Assembly (NCBI GenBank): GCA_031263625.1
Contig: JAISFK010000502.1
Location: 1-8,488, forward strand
Source: Clostridiales bacterium
Lineage (GTDB): Bacteria > Bacillota > Clostridia > WRLR01
DNA: 8,488 nt
Reading direction: 5' to 3'
The position numbers and the translations under genes were made by a program. Each line of letters starts with the position of its first letter. Position 1 is the first letter of the stretch. Of the stretch, positions 1 to 6,253 are shown one piece after another. The notes beneath the pieces are model-generated. The model was not told the DNA's origin. It saw only the letters and a list, made by a program, of their open reading frames with translations, and made no database searches.

Positions 1-275
1 AACTTTTTGAACTCGGCTATGACGTAGCAGTTCTCCTTGCCGGAGAGGACGTTGAAAGCCTTGTCGCCGCGCTCCGCCGCGATCCCGTGCCGCGCGCACA
101 GGCCCATGGCCCTGTCATGGCCGCTCCCGCTCCCCCGCTCGCAGTCGGGATGGAAAAAGACGCGGGTGACAAGCTCCGGCCTGCTCGCCAGCAGCTCTAT
201 GGCCACGGTCGCGCCGAGAGCGTATGACAGCGGCGACTCGCTTTTGTATCTGGCGATCCCCTTCCGCAGGCTCAC
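1..275 (-). CDS. TrmH/SpoU-family RNA methyltransferase, N-terminal part (3' end beyond window)
   Basis: The frame starts at a GTG and runs off the left edge after 91 complete codons. The visible protein begins VSLRKGIARYKSESPLSYAL and includes LGATVAIELLASRPELVTRVF and, near residues 77-90, NVLSGKENCYVIAEFK. This layout (YK..SPLSYALGA, then RPE.V, then L..KENCYVI..F) is what I know from the N-terminal substrate-recognition region of clostridial TrmH-like methyltransferases, which use S-adenosylmethionine to methylate rRNA or tRNA. The SPOUT knot domain would lie outside the window, so catalytic motifs cannot be checked. The GTG overlaps the prs stop as GTGA, which indicates translational coupling; an AAAGGG eight bases upstream is a weak ribosome site. 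The exact RNA target is unknown. Confidence 0.75.
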   Translation of the reverse strand, partial: MSLRKGIARYKSESPLSYALGATVAIELLASRPELVTRVFFHPDCERGSGSGHDRAMGLCARHGIAAERGDKAFNVLSGKENCYVIAEFKK

Positions 276-1381
276 CGCGCGGCCCTTTCGCTTCTCCGGC
301 TAGCGAGCAGCGCGCCTATCTTCTTGTTCGGATCGATGATCGCGCCGACGGACGCGTCCTGGTTGATGGCCTCCACGACATACGCCGTGTACTTGGACAT
401 ATCGACGATGCTGGCCCACTCCTTCGACTGCAGCTCGTCGGGGTTGTAGATGAGGTTCGTCACGAACAGCCTGTTGAACAGGCCGGCCTCGTAGGCGTCG
501 TCGAACTTCTTCAGGCCGTTGCAGAACAGCCCGAACGTGACGAACGCGAAATTCCTCTTTGCCCCCAGCCCCCGCAAAATCCGGAACGTGTCGAGCAGCG
601 AGTCGCCCGACGACACCATGTCGTCAACGACGATGGCGTCCCTGCCCGCCACGTCCGGCCCGATGTACTTGTGATCCTCTATGGGGTTCGCGCCGTCTAT
701 GACGACGACCGCGTCCCGCCGCTTGTAGAACATGCCGATGTCCAGGTTGAGCGCGGACGAGTACGACAGGCACCTGTCCACGCCGCCGTTGTCGGGCGAT
801 ATGAGCACCGTCCGGCTGGACATGAACTCCACGTCGCCATACTGGCGCGTCAGCGCCTTGACCATCTGGTACTTCGCCTGCATGTTGTCGAAGCCAGACA
901 GCGGGATGGCGTTCTGGACCCTCGGGTCGTGCGCGTCAAACGTGATGATGTTTGAAACGCCCATGCGCGTCAGCTCCTGGAGCGAGTAGGCGCAGTCCAG
1001 CGACTCCCGGAACGTCTTGCGGTGCTGCCGGCCCTCGTAAAGCATGGGCATGATCACGGTTATGCGCTTGGCCTGGCCGCCGATCGCGGACAAAATGCGC
1101 TTCGTGTCCTGAAAATGGTCGTCCGGGCTCATCCTGTTCACCACGCCGTACATTTTGTACGTAATGCTGTAGTTGAACGGATCCACAAACAGGAAGATGT
1201 CCTTCCCGCGCACGGACTCCGCGACCAGGCCCTTCGCCTCGCCTGTGGAAAACCTTGGGCAATTCACGCTTATCTTGTAGCTGCCCGTGTAATTCCGCCA
1301 AAACTTGATATAATACTCCACTTTGTCAACAAAAGCTTCGCACCCTCTAAGCGGGATGAGCCCAAGACTGTTAAGCACCAT
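272..1381 (-). CDS. prs: Ribose-phosphate pyrophosphokinase (PRPP synthetase), long non-canonical form
   Basis: This 369-residue protein makes PRPP from ribose 5-phosphate and ATP in the cytoplasm, feeding purine, pyrimidine, histidine, tryptophan and NAD synthesis. Visible family motifs are the ATP-binding stretch MPMLYEGRQHRKT (111-123), FDAHDPRVQNAIP (148-160), ISPDNGGVDR (194-203), YKRRD (219-223) and the PRPP loop VVDDMVSSGDS (251-261). The canonical enzyme is about 315 residues with a DDM.DT.GT loop. This one has about 50 extra residues, an N-terminal LRGCE..V region and an SSGDS loop, as I recall for the divergent form found in many Clostridia. The ATG is the first possible start, because an in-frame TGA lies seven codons upstream. 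A weak site (AGGATGGA) is 9 bases away. It has its own promoter candidate and is coupled to the downstream methyltransferase. Confidence 0.93.
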   Translation of the reverse strand: MVLNSLGLIPLRGCEAFVDKVEYYIKFWRNYTGSYKISVNCPRFSTGEAKGLVAESVRGKDIFLFVDPFNYSITYKMYGVVNRMSPDDHFQDTKRILSAIGGQAKRITVIMPMLYEGRQHRKTFRESLDCAYSLQELTRMGVSNIITFDAHDPRVQNAIPLSGFDNMQAKYQMVKALTRQYGDVEFMSSRTVLISPDNGGVDRCLSYSSALNLDIGMFYKRRDAVVVIDGANPIEDHKYIGPDVAGRDAIVVDDMVSSGDSLLDTFRILRGLGAKRNFAFVTFGLFCNGLKKFDDAYEAGLFNRLFVTNLIYNPDELQSKEWASIVDMSKYTAYVVEAINQDASVGAIIDPNKKIGALLASRRSERAAR

Positions 1382-1423
1382 TTGGCATATTCCATCCTGT
1401 CAGTTTGTAGCCCCATTGGATTC

Positions 1424-1452
1424 ATTATATCAAAATAAATCTGGATGGAAAA
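1424..1452 (-). promoter_or_regulatory. Candidate sigma-A promoter of prs
   Basis: Reading the minus strand, a perfect extended -10 (TGATATAAT) occupies 1432-1424. A poor -35 candidate (TTTTCC) lies 17 bases upstream at 1452-1447, consistent with an extended -10 compensating for it. Transcription would start near 1417, giving a leader of about 36 bases before the prs ATG. This AT-rich patch stands out in a GC-rich window. Confidence 0.6.
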
Positions 1453-1520
1453 GCCCCTTTAATCATTAATTCCATGGCGAGTTCTGCCGAAATTATGCGC
1501 CGAAATCATGCCTATAAATT

Positions 1521-1580
1521 ATACTCGTGTTCGATTGGGATTCCGACCGCAATTTGCGGTCGGACAGAGGAAACGAGTAT
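1521..1580. other. Nested inverted repeat between pgi and prs
   Basis: An inner perfect 10-bp stem (TCCGACCGCA at 1542-1551 with TGCGGTCGGA at 1555-1564, loop ATT) sits inside an outer perfect 8-bp pair (ATACTCGT at 1521-1528 with ACGAGTAT at 1573-1580). It starts 43 bases after the pgi stop and ends about 140 bases before the prs start, so it may end pgi transcription. There is no T-run on either strand directly after the inner stem. Only a weakly T-containing AATTTATAGG follows the outer arm on the minus strand. It is not a textbook intrinsic terminator and could instead be a small structured RNA or a short mobile-type element. Confidence 0.55.
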
Positions 1581-1623
1581 TACTGACTCGCGTTTATGGT
1601 AAATTCAAATGCTCGTCAGCATA

Positions 1624-2937
1624 CTAATGCCCCGGCTTTCCCAGAAGCCTGAACATGTTCTTTTTGTACAGCTCGACGCCGGGCTGGTCGAACGGGTTCA
1701 CGCCCAGCAGGTAGCCGCTTATGGCGCACGCCTTTTCAAAAAAGTACACCGCCGCGCCCATGCTTTCGGCGTCGAGCGCCGGCACGCGGACGGACAGGTT
1801 CGGCGCGCCGCCCTCGACGTGGGCCTCCAGCGTGCCCCTGGCGGCCATTTTGTTTATGTAGTCCAGGTCCTTCCCCGCGAGGAAGTTCAGCCCGTCGATG
1901 TCGTCCGCGTCATGCGCGACGACGGCGTTCTTCCGGGGCGCGTCCGCAGACAGCGCCGTTTCAAACAGGTTGCGCCGCCCGTCCTGGATGTACTGGCCCA
2001 TCGAGTGCAGGTCCGCGGTGAACTCGGCGGACGCCGGGAACAGGCCCTTGCCGTCCTTGCCCTCGCTCTCGCCGTACAGCTGCTTCCACCACTCGCCGAA
2101 AAAGCGCAGGCACGGCTCGTAGGCCACGAGCAGCTCCGTCGAGTAGCCCTTGCGGTACAGCGCGTTCCGCGCGGCCGCATACGCATAGCTGCCGTTTTCG
2201 GCGAGATCCGGGTTCCTATATTCCTCGCACGCCTCGCGCGCCCCCGCCAGCAGCGCGTCCACGTCGATGCCGGCCGCCGCGATGGGCAGCAGCCCGACCG
2301 CCGTGAGCACGGAATAGCGGCCCCCTATGTCGTCCGGGATGACGAAGGTTTCGTAGCCCTCGGCGCCGGCGAGCCCCTTCAGCGCGCCCCTGCTCCTGTC
2401 CGTCGTGGCGTATATCCGCTTCGCCGCGCCGGCCCTGCCGTACCTGCGCTCCATGTATTCCTTGAAAAAGCGAAAGGCCACGGCGGGCTCGGTCGTCGTG
2501 CCGGACTTGGACACGACGTTGACGGACAGCTCCCTGCCCTCGACGCACTCGAGCAGATCCGCGAAATACGCCGGGCTCAGGCTGTTGCCGGCGTAGAGCA
2601 CGATCGGCCCGCCGCGCCGGGCCCTGTCCAGCAGCGGGTAGAAGCTGTGCGACAGCGCGTCGATCAGGGCGCGCGCGCCGAGATAGGATCCGCCGATCCC
2701 GATCACGACCAGAACGTCCGAGTCCCCCCGGATCTTAGCCGCGCAGGCCTTGATCCGCGCGAGCTCGTCCATGTCGGGGCGGCGCGGCAGCTCCACCCAG
2801 CCCGTGTAGTCGCTGCCCGCGCCCGCGCCGCCGTGCAGCGCTTCGTGCGCGAGCCTCACGTATGGCTCCAGGCAGTCCAGCTCCCCCCGCGCCATGAACG
2901 CGGATGCCCCGGAACAGTCAAATTTCACGATCCCCAT
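1624..2937 (-). CDS. pgi: Glucose-6-phosphate isomerase
   Basis: This 437-residue cytoplasmic enzyme interconverts glucose 6-phosphate and fructose 6-phosphate in glycolysis and gluconeogenesis. The sugar-phosphate binding motif GIGGSYLGARA is at 80-90 and SKSGTTTEP at 143-151. PGI signature 1 (DDIGGRYSVLTAVGLLP) is at 202-218. The catalytic glutamate region YGESEGK has Glu290, matching the position known for the Bacillus stearothermophilus enzyme. His311 is in DLHSMGQ. Signature 2 (NPFDQPGVELYKKN) is at 414-427 with the catalytic lysine at 425 or 426. Length fits the short Bacillus/Clostridium class (about 450) rather than the 550-residue enterobacterial class. The gene is complete. The ATG has an AGGAGAG site 9 bases upstream. 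It appears monocistronic, divergent from the LuxR regulator gene across a 634-bp spacer. Confidence 0.96.
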   Translation of the reverse strand: MGIVKFDCSGASAFMARGELDCLEPYVRLAHEALHGGAGAGSDYTGWVELPRRPDMDELARIKACAAKIRGDSDVLVVIGIGGSYLGARALIDALSHSFYPLLDRARRGGPIVLYAGNSLSPAYFADLLECVEGRELSVNVVSKSGTTTEPAVAFRFFKEYMERRYGRAGAAKRIYATTDRSRGALKGLAGAEGYETFVIPDDIGGRYSVLTAVGLLPIAAAGIDVDALLAGAREACEEYRNPDLAENGSYAYAAARNALYRKGYSTELLVAYEPCLRFFGEWWKQLYGESEGKDGKGLFPASAEFTADLHSMGQYIQDGRRNLFETALSADAPRKNAVVAHDADDIDGLNFLAGKDLDYINKMAARGTLEAHVEGGAPNLSVRVPALDAESMGAAVYFFEKACAISGYLLGVNPFDQPGVELYKKNMFRLLGKPGH

Positions 2938-2946
2938 AGCGTTTCA

Positions 2947-2953
2947 CTCTCCT
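2947..2953 (-). promoter_or_regulatory. Ribosome binding site of pgi
   Basis: AGGAGAG on the minus strand, 9 bases before the ATG at 2937, fixes the pgi start. It is one of the two strongest ribosome sites in the window. Confidence 0.8.
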
Positions 2954-2980
2954 GTGTTTTAATTTTTGCGGCAGCCGCGC

Positions 2981-3050
2981 CGCCAGTCGCTAGTCGCCGA
3001 GCGTCGGTCGTCGGTCGCCAGTCGCCGGAAGTCGGACGTCGGTCGCCCGG
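2981..3050 (-). repeat. Ten-unit imperfect heptamer tandem repeat in the pgi leader
   Basis: Seventy bases divide exactly into ten 7-base units. On the plus strand the consensus is CGYCRGT, with units such as CGCCAGT (twice), CGTCGGT (three times), CGCTAGT and CGCCGGA. On the minus strand, the sense of pgi, this reads ACYGRCG. No unit is lost or gained in the 70 bases and the changes are mostly transitions at fixed positions. If the promoter candidate at 3141-3149 is right, the array is transcribed in the pgi leader, 44-113 bases before the start codon. Confidence 0.8.
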
Positions 3051-3140
3051 CTCTTTGGCTTGCGCCCAGCCGCACCGCCCCGCCGCCGGCCGCCGGCCGC
3101 TTGCCCGCCGCCGGGCGGCGCCAGCGTCGGCGCCACTAAT

Positions 3141-3149
3141 AGTTTACCA
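3141..3149 (-). promoter_or_regulatory. Possible extended -10 promoter element for pgi
   Basis: On the minus strand TGGTAAACT (3149-3141) has the TGn of an extended -10 and a 4-of-6 match to TATAAT. No good -35 was found at 17 bases; a TTGGGG is too far away. The leader would be close to 200 bases and would carry the GC-rich block and the heptamer array. Confidence 0.35.
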
Positions 3150-3333
3150 CAGTTTTGGCGACAGTACCCCCAAGCCACGGGCTTTGGCAAAAAAAACGGC
3201 AAAAAAAATAGCCGATCGGGTATGTTTTGCGATTTGCCGCGCAGCTGATAATAATAGGTGGCGGAAGCTGGCGCGGAGGATGGGATGGCGCCATTTTCGG
3301 CATGGCCGAACAATTTCCCGGATTTGCAAGTTA

Positions 3334-3423
3334 GCGTACACCTTGCCGCTTGTGTACATCTTCTGCGGCGCGACGGCGCTTCAACCGCCTGCCGCATTGT
3401 GCTAGAATCATACTAGTGTACGC
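3334..3423. promoter_or_regulatory. GTGTAC half-sites bracketing the luxR promoter (putative operators)
   Basis: GTACAC (3336-3341) and GTGTAC (3352-3357) form an inverted repeat with 10 bases between the arms. A third copy, GTGTACGC (3416-3423), sits at the predicted transcription start and is the exact reverse complement of GCGTACAC at 3334-3341. One site upstream of the -35 and one at the start point would suit a looping or autoregulatory protein. The binding protein is unknown. Confidence 0.4.
3380..3408 (+). promoter_or_regulatory. Candidate sigma-A promoter of the LuxR regulator gene
   Basis: An extended -10, TGCTAGAAT (3400-3408), is preceded at 17 bases by a weak -35 TTCAAC (3380-3385). 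Transcription would start near 3415, giving a GC-rich leader of about 155 bases before the ATG at 3572. Confidence 0.5.
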
Positions 3424-3442
3424 AACCATTCGATTTAGTCAC

Positions 3443-3469
3443 GTCCAGGCCGCGCCGCGGCCGTGGGAC
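3443..3469 (+). other. GC hairpin in the luxR leader
   Basis: GGCCGC-GCC-GCGGCC at 3448-3462 forms a strong stem, extended by an outer GTCC/GGAC pair (3443-3446 with 3466-3469). It lies in the predicted 5' untranslated region. No T-run follows, so it is not an intrinsic terminator. Confidence 0.45.
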
Positions 3470-3531
3470 TGGCTGTGAGAGCCCCGTCCGGGACAGGCGG
3501 CCGCCGTGGTTTGGGAGCGCGCTTCCAAGCC

Positions 3532-3552
3532 CAAGTTTTTTGCCAAAACTTG
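3532..3552 (+). other. Inverted repeat abutting the luxR ribosome binding site
   Basis: CAAGTTTT (3532-3539) and AAAACTTG (3545-3552) are perfect 8-bp inverted arms around a 5-base loop. The next base begins AAAAGGA (3553-3559), the only ribosome site for the gene. The stem could stack next to or compete with the site, or be a dimeric DNA-binding site. Confidence 0.55.
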
Positions 3553-3559
3553 AAAAGGA
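3553..3559 (+). promoter_or_regulatory. Ribosome binding site of the LuxR regulator gene
   Basis: AAAAGGA directly touches the ATG at 3560 (no spacer) but is 12 bases from the ATG at 3572. The spacing therefore argues for 3572 as the working start, although 12 is at the long end. Confidence 0.5.
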
Positions 3560-3571
3560 ATGGTCATAGCC

Positions 3572-6160
3572 ATGAGCCAATACCTATTGCAGCCAGACAT
3601 CCCCGCCGGCGGCGAGAGCGCCGCGCCATTCGGCGGCGCCGCGGGCCTGCCCCGCCCCCAGATCCGGCGCCTGCTCGACACGGCGGTGAAGCAGCCGCTG
3701 GTTCTCGTCGTGGCCGGCGCGGGATACGGGAAGACGTGCGCCGTCAGCGAGTTTCTGCGCGAGCACAAGTCGTCGCAGATATGGATGCAGATGTCGGAGT
3801 TTGACAATCTCCTTGAGCGCTTCTGGACGAACCTTACGAACGCCATATCCCTAGGCAACAAGCGCCTCGCGGCAAAGCTGGCCTCGGCCGGCTTCCCCAA
3901 GACGGAGCGGCAGCACGCCCGGTTCCTGGACACGATCAAGGCCGAGCTGACGCCCAGGCGCAAATACATCGTCGTGCTGGACGACTTCCACCTCGTGAGG
4001 GAGAAGGCCATATCCCAGTTCGTGGAGCGCTTCGTCACGGCCCGCTGCGCGAACGTCACGGCGATCCTCATATCGAGGGCCGAGCCGGACATCAACCTCA
4101 TCGCCCTGGGCGAAAAGGGCCTGTCGGCCCAGATCGGCGAAAGCGACCTGCGCTTCGACAGAGAGGAGGTCGCCCAGTATTTCAGGCTGATCGGCATAAC
4201 GCTGCCCCCCAAGGCCGTGTCCAAAATATACGCGGACATCGGCGGCTGGGCTTTCGCGGTGAACCTCATCGCGCTCTCGCTCAAAAGCGGCGAGCCGCGC
4301 GAGGACTACGCCTTCGCCGCCGTCAAGCTCAATATTTTCAGGCTGATCGAAAAAGAGGTGTTCTCGGTTTCCTCCGCGCGCCTCCAGAAGCTCCTGATCA
4401 GGCTGTCGCTGATCGAGCACCTGCCGCTGGAACTGCTGCGGGAGCTGGCCGGGGACGAGCGGCTCGCGGACGAGATATGCGGGATAAGCTCGTTCATCCG
4501 CTACGACACCTACGCGGACGCCTACAGGGTGCACCACCTGTTCCTCGAATACCTCCGAAGCAAGCAGGACCTGCTCACGGACGCCGAGAAGCGCGAAACG
4601 TACCAGAAGGCCGCCGCCTGGTGCGACGCGCACGGCAGCAAGACGGACGCCGTCGCGTACTACGAGCGGGCCGGCGACTACGCGGGCCTCGCGTCGGCCG
4701 CCTACGCGCTGATCCGCATGACGCCCAGCCACGTCGCGGAGTTCCTGCTCGACGTGTTGGGGAGGATACCGGAGGCCGCGCTCTGGGAGAACCCCGAGCT
4801 GCACATCATCAAGAACAAGGCCCTGCAGTCGCTCGCGCGCTTCGACGAGGCGTCCAGCCAGGCGCGCGCGATCATCGACGCCTGCGAGTCGCTGCCGGCG
4901 ACGCGGATCAACTGCTGGCTCCTGTCGGAGTGCTATTTCAATCTGGGCTTCATCGGCCTGTACACCGCCCTGTATTCAAACGTCCGGGACTACACGTTCT
5001 ATTTCGAGAGCGGCTACAGGTTTTACGAGGCCAGCGGCCGCCTGACGAAGGGGCCGAGGGAGCGCGCGAGCGTCAGCGCGTATGTGGGCAGGGTCGGATA
5101 CCCCGCGCAGAACGGCGGCCTCGACCAGGCCAGCGAGATATTCGCCAGCTACGTGGACAACACGATCAGGGCGAAGGACGGCATGATGCACGGCATGGTT
5201 GACCTGTCGTTCTGCGAGACGGCGTACTTCAAGGCGGAGATCAAAAAGGCCGAGCGCCTCGCCTATCAGGCGGTCAGCAAGGCCAGGCAGGCCGAGCAGT
5301 TCCAGATTGAAAACCGGGCGCTTTTCTTCCTGCTGAGGATCAGCCTGCACTCGGGCAACGCGGACAAGACGCGGCAGCTGCTCCGGGAGATGGAGGCCCA
5401 GCTGAAAAACGAGCAGTTCCTGAACGGGTACACGCTGAACGACATCGTGACGGGCTGGTTTTACGCGCAGATACGGCAGATTGGCAAGGTCGCCGGGTGG
5501 CTGAAAAGCAGCTTTGAGAAAAGCGACCTGAACTCGCTGCTGTACGGGCTGGAAAACCTCGTGCGCGCGAAGTGCTTCCTCGTGGAGAAAAAATACCACG
5601 CGGTGCTGGCGACGCTGGACGGGCAGGACGCCCAGTACGGCCTGGAGGCTTTCCTGATCGGGAGGCTGGAGGTCGCGGCGCTGCGGGCCGTGTGCCAGTA
5701 CCACATCGACGACAGGAAGGGCTCGTTGCGCACGCTTGAGAGCGCGTATGCCATTTCGCGCTCGGACGAGCTGGACATGCCCTTCATCGAGCTGGGCAAG
5801 GACATGCGGACGCTGACGTCCGCGGCGATGAAAGAGCGCGACTGCGCCATCCCGCAGGCGTGGCTCGAAAAAATAAACAGAAAGTCGTCGGCTTACGCAA
5901 AAAACCTCAGCCAGGTGATACTGGAATACCAAAACCAAAACAGCCTCAACGGCAGCGGCAGCGCATCCGTTCTGACAAAGAGGGAGCTGGACATTCTGAC
6001 GGATCTGTGCCACGGCCTGTCCAAAGCGGAAATCGCCAGCAACCGCAACATCTCAGCCAACACGGTCAAAATGGTCGTCCAGATGATCTTCTCGAAGCTT
6101 GGGGCGCAAAACACGGCGAACGCCATATGGATCGCCGCGAGCAGGCAGCTGATCAACTAG
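3572..6160 (+). CDS. MalT/LAL-type LuxR-family transcriptional regulator (STAND ATPase)
   Basis: A cytoplasmic regulator of 862 residues, close to MalT length (901). An N-terminal STAND ATPase has Walker A GAGYGKT (49-55), Walker B VVLDDFH (134-140) and a sensor-like LISRAEPD (167-174). A winged-helix segment ends near HHLFLEYL (321-328), matching the conserved H.LF..FL of this family. A long helical, TPR-like region (about 340-700) is expected to sense an inducer. The C-terminal GerE/LuxR helix-turn-helix spans about 801-862 (LTKRELDIL, then ISANTVKMVV, then KLGAQN). Such proteins usually oligomerise on ATP plus inducer and activate transcription; the inducer here is unknown. An alternative ATG at 3560 adds four residues, but the ribosome site would touch it. 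Two membrane protein genes follow on the same strand and are the nearest candidate targets. Confidence 0.92.
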   Translation: MSQYLLQPDIPAGGESAAPFGGAAGLPRPQIRRLLDTAVKQPLVLVVAGAGYGKTCAVSEFLREHKSSQIWMQMSEFDNLLERFWTNLTNAISLGNKRLAAKLASAGFPKTERQHARFLDTIKAELTPRRKYIVVLDDFHLVREKAISQFVERFVTARCANVTAILISRAEPDINLIALGEKGLSAQIGESDLRFDREEVAQYFRLIGITLPPKAVSKIYADIGGWAFAVNLIALSLKSGEPREDYAFAAVKLNIFRLIEKEVFSVSSARLQKLLIRLSLIEHLPLELLRELAGDERLADEICGISSFIRYDTYADAYRVHHLFLEYLRSKQDLLTDAEKRETYQKAAAWCDAHGSKTDAVAYYERAGDYAGLASAAYALIRMTPSHVAEFLLDVLGRIPEAALWENPELHIIKNKALQSLARFDEASSQARAIIDACESLPATRINCWLLSECYFNLGFIGLYTALYSNVRDYTFYFESGYRFYEASGRLTKGPRERASVSAYVGRVGYPAQNGGLDQASEIFASYVDNTIRAKDGMMHGMVDLSFCETAYFKAEIKKAERLAYQAVSKARQAEQFQIENRALFFLLRISLHSGNADKTRQLLREMEAQLKNEQFLNGYTLNDIVTGWFYAQIRQIGKVAGWLKSSFEKSDLNSLLYGLENLVRAKCFLVEKKYHAVLATLDGQDAQYGLEAFLIGRLEVAALRAVCQYHIDDRKGSLRTLESAYAISRSDELDMPFIELGKDMRTLTSAAMKERDCAIPQAWLEKINRKSSAYAKNLSQVILEYQNQNSLNGSGSASVLTKRELDILTDLCHGLSKAEIASNRNISANTVKMVVQMIFSKLGAQNTANAIWIAASRQLIN

Positions 6161-6214
6161 GCAATCAGGCGACCAGGCGACTAGACGGCTAGACGATTAG
6201 ACGACTGGACGACT
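6159..6214 (+). repeat. Seven-unit octamer tandem repeat overlapping the luxR stop codon
   Basis: Fifty-six bases divide into seven 8-base units, consensus AGRCGACT. The clearest units are AGGCGACT (6175-6182), AGACGATT (6191-6198) and AGACGACT (6199-6206). The first unit begins inside the TAG stop of the regulator (6158-6160). In rotated form the unit ACTAGACG equals the heptamer unit ACTAGCG of the pgi leader plus one A, and ACTGGACG equals ACTGGCG plus A. The two arrays therefore look like the same kind of element with different periods. Confidence 0.85.
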
Positions 6215-6242
6215 AGGGGGCCGGCGCCTGCACTCAATGTCC

Positions 6243-6249
6243 GGAAGGA
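6243..6249 (+). promoter_or_regulatory. Ribosome binding site of the DUF5058-like gene
   Basis: GGAAGGA lies 4 bases before the GTG at 6254 and 13 bases before the ATG at 6263. Neither spacing is ideal; the GTG is slightly favoured. Confidence 0.45.
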
Positions 6250-6253
6250 TGCG

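Larger units (their letters stand above)
2938..3571. other. Divergent intergenic region between pgi and the LuxR regulator
   Basis: This 634-bp stretch has no convincing gene; the minus-strand frame at 2990-3397 is arginine-rich and lacks a ribosome site. From the pgi side it contains the pgi ribosome site, a short AT-rich patch (2955-2967), the heptamer array and a very GC-rich block (3060-3130) with the palindrome CGCCGCCGGGCGGCG at 3106-3120. It then holds a pgi promoter candidate, two A8 tracts (3189-3196, 3201-3208) and a 6-bp stem TTCGGC-ATG-GCCGAA (3296-3310). Beyond these lie GTGTAC half-sites, the luxR promoter candidate and a structured luxR leader. Confidence 0.7.

Noticed and set aside
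224..955. 243-residue plus-strand frame opposite prs
   Set aside because: It is a shadow of the PRPP synthetase gene without ribosome site or motif.
1518..1523. Second TATAAT on the minus strand as another prs promoter
   Set aside because: There is no -35 at proper spacing and it lies inside or next to the nested inverted repeat; the extended -10 at 1424-1432 is better placed.
2981..3050. CRISPR array
   Set aside because: The units are 7 bases with no spacers and no cas genes are nearby; it is a simple tandem repeat.
2990..3397. 135-residue minus-strand frame in the pgi-luxR spacer
   Set aside because: It is Arg/Gly-rich and runs through the heptamer array and the GC block. It has no ribosome site and overlaps promoter-like sequence.
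1609..3405. 598-residue plus-strand open frame opposite pgi
   Set aside because: It is antisense to a clear glucose-6-phosphate isomerase, is rich in Arg/Ala/Val as expected from a GC-rich shadow frame, and has no family motif.
3851..4804. 317-residue minus-strand frame opposite the regulator, and similar long frames on both strands
   Set aside because: The regulator frame has Walker A, Walker B and LuxR motifs; the opposite frames have none and are typical of GC-rich antisense.
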